Source: Cubamyces lactineus (Eukaryota > Basidiomycota > Agaricomycetes > Polyporales > Polyporaceae). Taken from it: a stretch of DNA of 64,000 nucleotides. The stretch is taken from positions 1,178,001 through 1,242,000 of the forward strand of contig JACDTU010000011.1 of NCBI GenBank assembly GCA_022376465.1, written 5' to 3'. The translations under genes were made by a program, and so were the position numbers. The notes below the pieces were generated by a model. It had not been told where the DNA came from, did no database searches, and saw nothing but the letters and a program-made list of their open reading frames with translations. Every line of letters starts with the position of its first letter. The first letter of the stretch is position 1. Shown piece by piece: positions 33,930-43,532 of the stretch.

Positions 33930-35331
33930 CCGAGACTACAAGAGTCTGAATCACCCAGGGAACCCGATCCACCTTTACAAGAGAAAGGGCTAGAGATTGA
34001 ACAGCCTGAGAAGAAGGATTCGGACTTTGAAGAAGACAATTTTCAGACGACGGTCGAAGTACCTCATCTGGAAGAAGAAGAGACTATTCAGACAAAAGTT
34101 GAAGTATCTGAACCGAAGGCAGAAGAAGAATCAAGTTGTAGTACGACCCCAGAGTTTATACGAAAGTCAGTACCATCGTATATGTCTGGAACAATTACGG
34201 CGACAGAGAAATCCATTTCTGGAGCCCATAGATATGCCTTCACTCTGAGGACTACTCTCGGAGGAGGGACATTTGGGTCTTCGTCCAGTGGACCAGCCCC
34301 AAGAGTGACATCATTTTCTAGAGGAATACTTAAGCGAAGGAGGAGGTGGACCCAGTAGGCCTGGAGGCAGACCTGATCCTGAACCTTCAGATGGAGGAGG
34401 ACCACAAAGTCCTTATCCACCAGGAGGAGGAGGACCACAAAGTCCTTATCCACCAGGAGGAGGAGGACCACCAGGACAAGGCCCAGACCCTGATCCGCCT
34501 GGACAACCAGGAAATCCCCAAGGAAATAATATGCTGCAGGAACAGAGACAAGGGAAGGGCAAGATCAAGGACCCAGAAGTCTTTACTGGAGATCGGAACA
34601 AAACCAGGTCCTTCCTCAATCAATTGTTTCTTCTGTTCACAGCAAGACCCCACGACTTCGTCAATGACTACACAAAGGTGGCGACAGCCTTATCCTTCAT
34701 GGAAGGGGACAACATAAACTACTGGAAGGATATTACTATCCAGCGAGCCAAAGAAGAAATTAGACCAGGAGAGTTTCAGGGATTCGACTCTTGGGCGGTC
34801 TTCAAGAGAAATTTCTTGCTCGCTTTTGCTCCAGTGGACGAGGTCAACGACTCTATGGTCAATCTCACAACAATCCAACTCAAAGACTATTCCTCAGTCA
34901 ATGAGTTCAATGCTCGATTTATGGATCTGGCCCTCAAAGGAAATATTCTGGATTCAGCAGCGCAACTCGCTCTTTATAGGAATGCGCTTCCAGAATATTT
35001 GTTGAGGAAGATTTCCATGTCGTATCCTCCACTGACGAACATCGAGGAGTGGATGACTCGAGCAAAGGAGATCGACCATAGCTACCATCTTACAGAGAAA
35101 ATTTTGGCCAATCGCAAAGGAAGAAAGGCTAAAACTTCGAAGACGAAGAAGAACATCAAGACAGTTAATGTTGAGGACGATTTGCTCGACATTAACAAAC
35201 TCTCTGTCAAGGAAAGACAGGAGTTGCAAGACAAGGGATTATGTTTCCAGTGCAGGAAGCCGGGACATATTTCTAGGGACTGTCCTTCCAAACCCAAGAA
35301 ACCTGGTAAACCTGTTAGTCGGAAGGTCTGA
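33930..35331 (+). pseudogene. Chromovirus gag, copy 2
   Basis: The N-region is acidic (LEIEQPEKKDSDFEEDNFQT). It is followed by a Gly/Pro-rich linker with a duplicated GGGPQSPYPPGG unit (about 34393-34470), reached through a frame change near 34320. The core is open from 34531 (GKIKDPEVFTGDRNKTRSFL) to the CCHC knuckle CFQCRKPGHISRDC (about 35240-35282) and a TGA at 35329-35331. Past the TGA the same frame continues with an acidic linker (VIEEDLEDETEEVSDEESK), so the TGA is probably a mutated CGA inside a gag-pol polyprotein. Gag would form the particle shell and bind element RNA. Confidence 0.8.
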
Positions 35332-35569
35332 CAGGTTATAGAAGAGGATTTGGAGGACGAGACTGAAGAAGTCTCAGACGAAGAAAGCAAAGATGAAGAG
35401 GACAATATTTCTATTAATGCACTCAGAGCTACAGATTTCGAGACGGGTTTTTAGGCAGGCAAGCAGACTTGATGCCTGACTTGCCAAAGGAACTGCATGT
35501 AACTATTGTAACAAATACAGAGCGGAGACGGAGTGCTCTGCTTATACCTGGTTACATGCAAGTTCAGGA

Positions 35570-38500
35570 CAAAGCTGTCTAAATCAAAGGGCTCATTGAC
35601 ATGGGTGCGGACGCAGTCATCATCAATAGAAAGATTGTAGACAAGTACAATCTTCCGACAGTCAGATTACCCAAGACTCTGACTTTTCGGAACACAGACG
35701 ATAGTGTCAATAGTATGGGAACCATTACCCATCGGGTGGAAGGAACTTTCAATCTCCAAGGAAAGAAACTTCCGACCAATTGGTATGTTGCCGACATTGG
35801 ATGGGACGATGTCCTATTCGGCATGCCATGGATTCGCAGATATAATCCTAATATCGACTGGGAAAGTGGCCGAGTCACTTTCAAGCCGGATATTATCAAG
35901 AAGGAACAGCGAATTCATAAATACCAATGCAAACACGACCCACCCGAGGGAATGCTATGGAACTTCCCAGTCAAGCCTTTAAATCAAGATTTGGTCGTCT
36001 CATTTGTGCGTGCTCTGCCGGATGAGGACGACGAAGACCCAGACTCTGAAAGACTTACGTTCAATCCTTCGAGGACCATTGAACAATGGTATCGCAAGAA
36101 GAAAATCCGAAAGATTAATAAGTCTACGGAGATCGCTATAGCAGCAAAGAAGGACCAGAAGGAAAGAACTTTGGACAAAATCCTGCCGGATTTTGTAAAG
36201 GACTATCAACAGGTCTTTGAGAAGAAGGCAGCAAGTAGATTTCCACCCTCGAGACCATGGGACCACGCAATTGAATTCAAGAAGGACTTTGATTATAACA
36301 CTAAAGGTTTATGGAGGAAGATCTACCCGCTGACTTACACGGAACGCGAAGAACTCGACAAGTTCATTGTGGAGAATCTCGAGAAGGGATACATTCGAAA
36401 ATCCAAGTCTTCCTTAGCCTCGCCATTTTTTTTTGTCACCAAGAAAGATGGGAGTCTTCGACCGGTTCAAGATTACCGGGCTCTTAATGAAGGGACAGTA
36501 AAAAACGCATACCCTTTGCCACTCGTTAGCGACATTATTGACTGGCTGAAGGGGGCCACAATGTTCGCATCAAGGAAGGTGATGAGTGGAAAGCTGCGTT
36601 TATTACACCAAGTGGATTGTTCGAACCGACGGTTATGTTTTTTGGATTGTGCAACGCACCGGCAACATTCCAAAACATGATGAATGACATCTTTCGGGAT
36701 ATGCTCCAGGAAGGATGGATGGTCATTTACATGGATGACATCCTAATATTCTCGAACAACGTCGAAGAACATCACAAAAGGACAAGGAGAGCCTTACAAC
36801 GGCTCCAAGACAGCGATTTATTCCTCAAGGCGGAAAAATGTGAATTTGATAGGCAAGAAGTCGAATTCTTAGGATCAATCATCCGGCCAGGAGTAGTCGC
36901 TATGGATCCCATTAAACTCAAGGCAATTGTTGAGTAGGAGCCACCAAAGATGGTCAAATAAGTCCAAGCATTCTTAGGGTTCAGGAATTTTTACCGACGA
37001 TTCATTCGGGATTATTCCAAGATAGTTCGACCCCTCATGGAATTAACGAAGAAGGACAAGCCCTTTGTGTGGTCTCAAGATTGTCAAGAAGCATTCGAGA
37101 CACTCAAGAAACGGTTTACAGAAGAACTGATCCAGCAAATCCTGGATCTGGAGAAACCATTTCAAGATGCATCCAAGGTTGCAACAGATGCTGTACTACG
37201 ACAACAAGGAAAAGATGGACACTGGCATCCATGTGCCTATTTGTCCATATCCTTCACTCCTGCAGAACAGAACTATCAGATTTATGAAAGAGAATTGTTA
37301 GCCATTGTTCGAGCTCTCGAAGCATGGCAACATTTTCTGCAGGGATCCCCTCATCCTGTGGAAATTCTCTCAGACCACAAAAATCTGACGTACTTCCGTA
37401 CAGCGCAGAAGTTAAATCGTAGACAGGCTTGATGGCATTCATTCCTCTTGGAATTCAACATTGCAATCAAGCATCAACCTGGAAAATCCCTCACCCAAGC
37501 AGACACCCTTTCTTGGAGATCAGGGCATGATGGGGGGGAAAATGACAACAAGGATGTCGTTGTCCTAGGATCAGAATTGTTTGTCAAGGCTATCAATGTC
37601 GAGCTTCAAGGGCGCATTAGGGATAGCAAACTACAGGATACCTCAGTAGTAGAGTACATTACTCTAAAAGGAAAGGCTACCAAACACCCAAAGTTCGGCA
37701 AACCAGAAGACTGGTCCGACAATGATGGAATACTTCTGTACAAGAACAGAGTATATGTTCCACCAAATAATCAGTTGTACCATGATATAGTCAAGTTGTA
37801 TCATGATGCGCTGATTATGGGACACCCAGGAGTCCAGAAGACCTACAACTTGGTTAAACAGGAATATATGTGGCCAGGCATGCAAAAATTCATCACACAA
37901 TATATCAAGGGTTGTGCGGCTTGTCAAACATGCAAGGTCAATACACATCCCCTCAAACCAGGTTTAATTCCCATACAACACAGTGGGGATACTAGGCCTT
38001 TCCGGACGATCACCATGGATTATATCACCAATCTACCAGGGTCGGATGGGTTCAATGCCATCCAAGTGGTGGTCCATCATGATGTATCCAAGGCAGCGGT
38101 ATTCTCTCCCTGCACAAAGAATATTACGGCTGAAGGAGCCATGGATATTCTGCAAAGAGATGTATATCGCAGGTTCAGGTTATGTTACGCTCCGTGCTGT
38201 AACCCCAAAGTCCAAGCCCCGAACCCCCATACTCCATCCCTACTCCGCCTTACGTACTCCGTTCCTTCATACTCCGCTCTTTCGTACCCTGTACCCCCGA
38301 CTCTGTTCTCCATGCTCCGCACTTTGTACTCTGTACTTCGGACTTTCCCCGACCCCATGACTTACATGTCTCAGATAACCCGTCATGGCGCTACCTACAT
38401 GAGGCCTTTGCTTACTGAGCTATCTGCGTTATCTTACCCTTGGCAAGTTACTTCGTACTTTTGTTCTACTCCTTCCTATCACGTACATCTCTTATTGTTT

Positions 38501-39755
38501 CTATCAGGTTTCTGACTTAGTATAAATACTGCCCCGGAAGGTAGTAGCTACTCAGTTTGGAAATCTCGTTAACTCGTTATACTGGTTACATCTCGTAGTC
38601 CGACACTCAACCCCAACCCCCTAGTCCGACCAACCTTTGTTCCCTTCCTACCTTCCCCTCCGGCCCAACCCCATTCCCAAGTCCAACCTCTGACCCGTCA
38701 AGTCCGTACTCTGTAGTCCGCAAATAGAGGACACTGAGTCGGAACCCATGCGTTACTAATAGTTTTGTGAAAGTCCTCACACAGTGCTAGTCCGACCTCC
38801 AGTCGTACTCCGACCCCAAACTCCTTCAAGCCCCAACCACCGGAGTTGTACCCCCGGACGGCACGGTCCTAACAGGTTACCTGCAAAGCTTATTTCGGAT
38901 TGAGGACCGCAATTTGTCTCCAAGGCATTCAAAGAATTACACAACAGCCTAGGAACCAAAACTGCACTCAGTACGGCCTATCATCCGCAAACGGATGGGG
39001 AAACGGAACGAGTCAATCAAGAACTCGATTTAGCACTTTGACTCTACTGTGCTAACAATCCGGACACCTGGGCCAAACTGCTGCCTCAATTCGAATTCGC
39101 GCATAATCAGCGGACACACTCTGTCACGGGAAAATCCCCTTTTGAACTCCTCTACGGATTTCAGCCAGAGGCCGTTGGGACAGTCAGAACAACCCCAAAG
39201 CATCCAAGCATGGAGCAGAGGCTTCAAAGTCTTCAAGAAGCCAGGGAGAATACAATTGCTGCGCATGCTCAACCGGCCACAGCAATGTCAAAAAGGCTCC
39301 CTGCTGCTCGAGTACTGCTGAAGCAAGGAGACAAGGTTCTTCTCGACACAAAGAACCTCAGGCTCCCATATGCCTCCAGGAAGTTGATTCCAAAACGAGT
39401 GGGACCATTCACAATTGTCAAGGTCTTGGGACCGGTCACATTCAAATTAAAACTTCTGGAGACATGGAAGATACACTCCGTCTTCCATGCAGCGCTACTC
39501 ACTCTGTACCACACAACAAAGGAGCACGGCCCAGACTACATCCGACCTCTACTAGTTCCAACCCCAGAGTTGACTGAAGGGGAGGAATGGGAGGTAGAGG
39601 CGATCCTAAGTCACTATACTAGAGGTACCCAAAAGCAGTATCTCGTGGCTTGGAAGGGTTGGCCCGCATTGGAAGTTTCTTGGGAGCCAGAAAAGCATCT
39701 CAAGAATGCGCAGATGATCCTGCGCAACTATAAGAAGAGGTACAAGTTGCGGTGA
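35570..39755 (+). pseudogene. Chromovirus pol remnant, copy 2
   Basis: Protease (LIDMGAD, where Met from ATG replaces the usual Thr/Ser; DVLFGMPWI), RT ([20 protein letters not shown] near 36732), RNase H (37037-37432, with [17 protein letters not shown]), integrase zinc finger (CAACQTC) and core Asp (TMDYI), solo LTR 38183-38874, then ISD and [13 protein letters not shown], and chromodomain (EVEAILSHYTRGTQKQYLVA; WEPEKHL) ending at 39755. The open 359-codon stretch at 35601 is only the protease-RT part; its ATG is a mutated protease residue, not a start. RT lacks the segment after ATMF that holds the first catalytic Asp. Stops near 36935, 36959, 37430, 38901 and 39040 complete the inactivation. 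Confidence 0.92.
38183..38874 (+). mobile_element. Solo LTR (692 bp), family B, in integrase of copy 2
   Basis: Same insertion as at 4329-5020: identical position in integrase and the same 5-bp duplication GGTTA (38178-38182 and 38875-38879). It must therefore predate the duplication that produced copies 1 and 2. Confidence 0.93.
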
Positions 39756-39821
39756 ACGACTCATCGCATTCCCCTCTCAAATATTTCTTCGAATTTCTCA
39801 ACAAATTTTCATATCTTTACA

Positions 39822-41117
39822 ATGGTCTACACTCGTACTTGTCTCACTGAATGCCGCTTCACTGAGGGCTCGAGACGTCATATCCCTCGCCCTCCCAACT
39901 TCATCCGTGATCGGCGAACAGTGTTCTACAATCATCTTCCTCAACACATGGTCTCTATTCACAATGAAGGTACCCTCGCCGATCGTATTGGCTGGGTTAT
40001 CACCCACCCCGACCTCTATAGTCATGTCGAGGCTAGGGTCTCTCATCTCCCCGAGGTCAAGGACCTCATCGACATCTACCGCGCTCTGGCTAGGGCCACT
40101 CCCTTGTACGCCGTTCTCCTCAAGTACAACAAGAGAACACTGGCGCCCAAGTTGGAGAAGAAGAAGGTGGTTCAAGTTGCGAGCGAGGCCTACCAAGCAG
40201 TGATCCATGCGGCAGAGAAAGTCATGTCTATGCCCGCTAACCCCCAGGTCACGGGGGTTCTCTCAGATCTCATGCCGCTTCGCAACCAGCATAGTACCCA
40301 GAACTGGGAACATGTTTTCTGGCCTACGCGTCTTGACGACTACCAGAAGCCTTTCAGAGTGGATTCCTCAGATGAGGATGAAGACAAGGATGAGGAGCAC
40401 TCTGGAGGATGGTCCACTCCCTCGACAGACCCTTGGAAGATTTCCACCCCCGACCCCAAGGAGGAAGCTATCAAGTGGGGTCTGACTCCGGTCAAGGAGT
40501 CCACTCCCTCCCTCGTCTCTTCTCGCTCCGACTCGCCTTGCTCTGAGGTCGAGTCTTTTGACTCACTTCCAGTGCTCGACCATCTCGAGCTTAGCACGGT
40601 CGACGAACTTTCGGAAGAGGAGTTCCATGAAGCCCTCAAGATCGCTGTCAGGGCTCCCTCTCCTCCTCCCCCTCCTCCGATGACTCTCATCAAGAATGTC
40701 AAGGATCCTCATGGACGATGCGGTTTCTTTCGAGGAACCGGAGAAGATCAACTCGGTTACATCAACTCCAACAGCGACATCTTCATGGTCCCTAACGAGT
40801 CCTTTGGCACGTCAGTCACTCACATCATGGTGTTCTACCATCTTCGGTGGCCAGAGGCTTCAGTTAGGACGACCGAGGCGGCTTCCCTCCTTATCGACGA
40901 CGTCATCGCTCGAAGGGGGAATTTTCCTGCCTTCAAGGTCGAAGCAGAACGCATTCCGACGACTTACCGCCAAGCTATAGGTATGTCGACAATGGAGGGT
41001 GCGCTGTGGGATCGCATTCAGGTGGTGGGCGGTGAAGCTGATCTCATTAACATATCTTTGGACGTTTATCGCCCAGAGGTTGTTGAGAGAAACCCTAACG
41101 CTATAGTGGATCTCTAA
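39822..41117 (+). CDS. Intact extra ORF of chromovirus, 431 codons, unknown function
   Basis: Begins MVYTRTCLTECRF 66 bp after the pol stop and ends TAA 34 bp before the 3' LTR. Unlike pol it has no stops or frameshifts. Layout: basic N-terminal part (RRHIPRPPNFIRDRRTVFYN), a helical Lys-rich middle (LLKYNKRTLAPKLEKKKVVQ), a strongly acidic Ser/Asp/Glu linker (VDSSDEDEDKDEEHSGG), a Pro/Ser-rich stretch ending in eight Pro residues, and a compact C-terminal part (RCGFFRGTGEDQLGYINSNS; VFYHLRWPEASVRTTEAASL). No signal peptide or membrane segment is evident, so an envelope-like role is unlikely. I do not recognise a family. It could help particle assembly or nuclear entry, or antagonise host silencing; all are guesses from position. 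Confidence 0.75.
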   Translation: MVYTRTCLTECRFTEGSRRHIPRPPNFIRDRRTVFYNHLPQHMVSIHNEGTLADRIGWVITHPDLYSHVEARVSHLPEVKDLIDIYRALARATPLYAVLLKYNKRTLAPKLEKKKVVQVASEAYQAVIHAAEKVMSMPANPQVTGVLSDLMPLRNQHSTQNWEHVFWPTRLDDYQKPFRVDSSDEDEDKDEEHSGGWSTPSTDPWKISTPDPKEEAIKWGLTPVKESTPSLVSSRSDSPCSEVESFDSLPVLDHLELSTVDELSEEEFHEALKIAVRAPSPPPPPPMTLIKNVKDPHGRCGFFRGTGEDQLGYINSNSDIFMVPNESFGTSVTHIMVFYHLRWPEASVRTTEAASLLIDDVIARRGNFPAFKVEAERIPTTYRQAIGMSTMEGALWDRIQVVGGEADLINISLDVYRPEVVERNPNAIVDL

Positions 41118-41137
41118 GGTCGAGGACGACCTTCAGT

Positions 41138-41147
41138 GGAGGGGGAG
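41138..41147 (+). promoter_or_regulatory. Polypurine tract of chromovirus
   Basis: GGAGGGGGAG lies just upstream of the 3' LTR start at 41152, where the plus-strand primer is expected. Confidence 0.6.
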
Positions 41148-41151
41148 CTGA

Positions 41152-41682
41152 TGTTACAAATGTACGATAAGTGATTTACGAACTTTATGATTTGTTATGG
41201 ACTGGTGCTACGTTCCCTGTACGATACGAATATGGTGGACTTTAGGATTGCAGCTACGGTTCTTTAGGACAGGAACGTTCTCGTCTTAGCTAGGACTTTC
41301 TAGCACTTACTCTATACTTACCATATAGGGGTGCACAGTCGCTTCTGCGCAGCCGCCTGCAGTGCACAGCAGCACTGCCACAGTGGTACTAGGTTCAACT
41401 AGCGCTGACTACGATGTACCAGAAAGTCCCTGTATATGTTAGAACATTCCTCTCTTTGGTCTCTGTACATGTATATAAGAGGCGATGCCACAGAGCGACC
41501 CTCAGCTTTCAGTCTCTTTGCGAATTACGAACTCGGATTGCTCGTTAACTCGCTTTCAACTGAACAAGTTACTACGCGCTTATCTTCGACAAGCTAGGGC
41601 TAGTAATTGAATAGATACAAGCTCTCTATTCATTGACGTCTTAAGGCTTGATAGTTTAAGAGTTACGCTTGAAAGCGTAACA
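41152..41682 (+). mobile_element. 3' LTR of copy 2 (531 bp)
   Basis: TGTTAC...GTAACA ends. The first ~140 bp match the copy 3 5' LTR, not the LTR at 33304. The last 20 bp differ from both 5' LTRs (TTACGCTTGAAAGCG against TCACACTCAAAAGTG). It is followed by TCGAC (41683-41687). Confidence 0.93.
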
Positions 41683-41927
41683 TCGACTGGGGATGTCAGC
41701 AGTGAATTTGGTTCTGTTCAGGTTTCTGTCTCCATAGGTGCTGCTGGTTCCTCCGGGAGTTCGTTCTCTCCAGCTAGTTCATCATACTTGTTTCGGTATT
41801 CAGGGGAGATTCGAAGGCACTCTTGCCAGGTGAGTGGGCAGGGAGTGAAGTGCCACAATTTGTCTTCCCAGTAGACTTGGTCTCCTCTGTAGTATACTAG
41901 CTTGGTCTCTTTGTTGGCCGAGTACAC
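41683..41927 (-). pseudogene. Ty3/gypsy gag 5' piece (separated from 29798+)
   Basis: Starts MYSANKETKLVYYRGDQVYW at 41927, then HFTPCPLTWQECLRI and a Pro/Glu-rich tail. A TAG follows at 41718-41720 and the frame then reads to SPV-D at the chromovirus junction. The same frame and the duplicated TCGAC bases continue at 29798 on the plus strand as DFTTPQTSQVEVV. It is therefore the N-terminus of the gag whose core lies at 30103-30678. Confidence 0.8.
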
Positions 41928-42039
41928 TGTTGGCTGCTCTTCCGTTTTGTCAGGTTCAGGTGCACTCTATTCCAGAGCAGTGCCAATCAGTGTCGCCTGG
42001 ATCTGAGTAGATTGATAGCGATTCATGAGCTCGATCTAA

Positions 42040-42476
42040 TGTTATGACGAGCCTAGATCAGTCACGCGGTGGCTGAGCTAGGGGTCACGTCGCCTCAAAG
42101 GGTAACGAAGAGGCGAGTCAGGGATCGAAGATTTTCTGAGAAGAGGCGAGTCGGGGTTCGGTGAATAGGCAATAGATGACCAGATCGAGCTGAGGTTCTT
42201 TGAAGAAGATCATCAGCTATATATATTTGAGTTGGGGCTAATAATAGACCGGATCTGTAAGCGAATGTTCAGTACAGCTAAGTATAGCTGTGGCTGACTG
42301 TACATGGGAATGTAGGTGACGAATCATAGGAATAAGTGATATATCGCTAATGTGGCATGGGAGACTAGAGCTAAATATACAACACCATGAATAAGCCGCT
42401 GCAGGCTCAGCCTCCAGAGCATGAGCACAATACATAAGCATAGGACAAGTCACAAGACCAGGTCATAACTATAACA
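42040..42476 (-). mobile_element. LTR of the gag-protease element (~437 bp)
   Basis: Bounded by the inverted ends TGTTAT (42040) and ATAACA (42476). It lies about 110 bp upstream of the gag start on the minus strand, as expected for a 5' LTR. It contains CG-rich stretches and repeats of GAGGCGAGTC. No matching 3' LTR was found in the window. Confidence 0.6.
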
Positions 42477-43532
42477 GTGGCCATGTCACACACAGTCGTA
42501 ACAAAGTCAGGCTCCATGGGGTTGTTCTCCTTAGCATCTCAGTGGCTAAGAATAGCATGTAAATTCTTTGCAGATTGCTCATGCTGAGCAGCAGACCTGC
42601 AAGGCATTTGGGCACTTAAATGGACAGTGTAGGGATAGCCTTGCAAATGAATCTCATTGTAACCCCACTTTGACCAAGATATTGTGCACACTGCTGGCAC
42701 TTGGGTGCTTCTGTTAAAATTAAGTGTCATACTTTACATGTTCAGTCAAGCTGACATTTTTATGTGTTCCTCCATCCCCAGTTTGCATGTCTTGAATTCA
42801 ATACAAAAATTATGTTGAGGTAACAGAGATCAATACCCTCACATTGAATTGCAACAGCAGGAGCTTGTAATCATGCAAAGGTGCATTCTACTACAGTATA
42901 TTTTGGCATCTTCTTGGAAAAAAAAAATCTATGGCGAAGTTCTAGCACTTTGGTGTAATCTACGTGTGATTAGCATGTCAAATGCGTGCTGGACGCATTG
43001 TAGCTGTCCTGCCATATTCTACCACTAGACATAGACTTCTCAGCCACAGATGCATCGAGTGAGATGCAGCAGCATGTGCTCAGCCACAGGCCAATTGACG
43101 CCAATGAGCCGAATCCCGTTAAAACTCCGCCCAATCAACCAGTCTTATCACTACCGTAAGCGCTGTAAGGGTCAGCTAAAGCAATCTGGCGTGAGCATTG
43201 CTGGCCCCCACTATAGTGGCTACAAAGGCTTCTCAAATTTCAGGCACATATTCGGACCATATTCGTTACATAGGTGAACTTACGGATCCAACTATGTCCC
43301 AAACATGTTATCGGAACATAGGCGCCAATTCCCGCCGTGTAGGCGCCAGGCCAGTGGACGCACTCAACGCGTGCGCGATCACGTGGCCGTACGCGGTGAA
43401 CATGCGAGGGTCAAACTGGGCGTTACCACTGGAGCCTGGCAGGACCAGTACTAAGTTACCATCGACCCGTCTCAAACAGTGCTCGCATACTAGCTTCACC
43501 TCCGCGATCCTTCTGTTACTTTGGAGTTCTCG
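42477..43532. other. Intergenic region upstream of the scaffold gene
   Basis: Mixed composition, with the shift from lower-GC transposon DNA to GC-rich gene DNA near 43.3-43.5 kb. No ORF of note. It includes the promoter and 5' untranslated part of the gene at 43533, but no clear TATA box is seen close to the start. Confidence 0.5.

Larger units (their letters stand above)
33304..41682 (+). mobile_element. Chromovirus copy 2, LTR to LTR (8379 bp)
   Basis: Two 531-bp LTRs (33304-33834 and 41152-41682) bound gag, protease, RT, RNase H, integrase, chromodomain and an extra ORF. A purine tract GGAGGGGGAG (41138-41147) precedes the 3' LTR. A 692-bp solo LTR of another family sits in integrase. 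The outer flanks differ (AACAG on the left, TCGAC on the right), so the two ends did not come from one insertion as now arranged. Pol is inactivated by stops, a deletion and the solo LTR. Confidence 0.94.

Noticed and set aside
35601..36680. 359-codon ORF taken as a complete gene
   Set aside because: Its ATG lies inside the protease active-site motif and its end follows the RT deletion frameshift; it is an internal piece of a broken polyprotein.
39822..41117. Extra ORF as an envelope gene
   Set aside because: No signal peptide, membrane segment or Cys-rich pattern is visible, so position alone does not support an envelope role.
33304..41682. Copy 2 as a simple intact insertion
   Set aside because: The outer 5-bp flanks differ and the two LTRs disagree over their first ~140 bp, so its ends were brought together by rearrangement.
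43521..43532. Start of the scaffold gene at 43521
   Set aside because: 43521 is TTG; the first ATG in frame is at 43533 and an in-frame stop lies at 43491.
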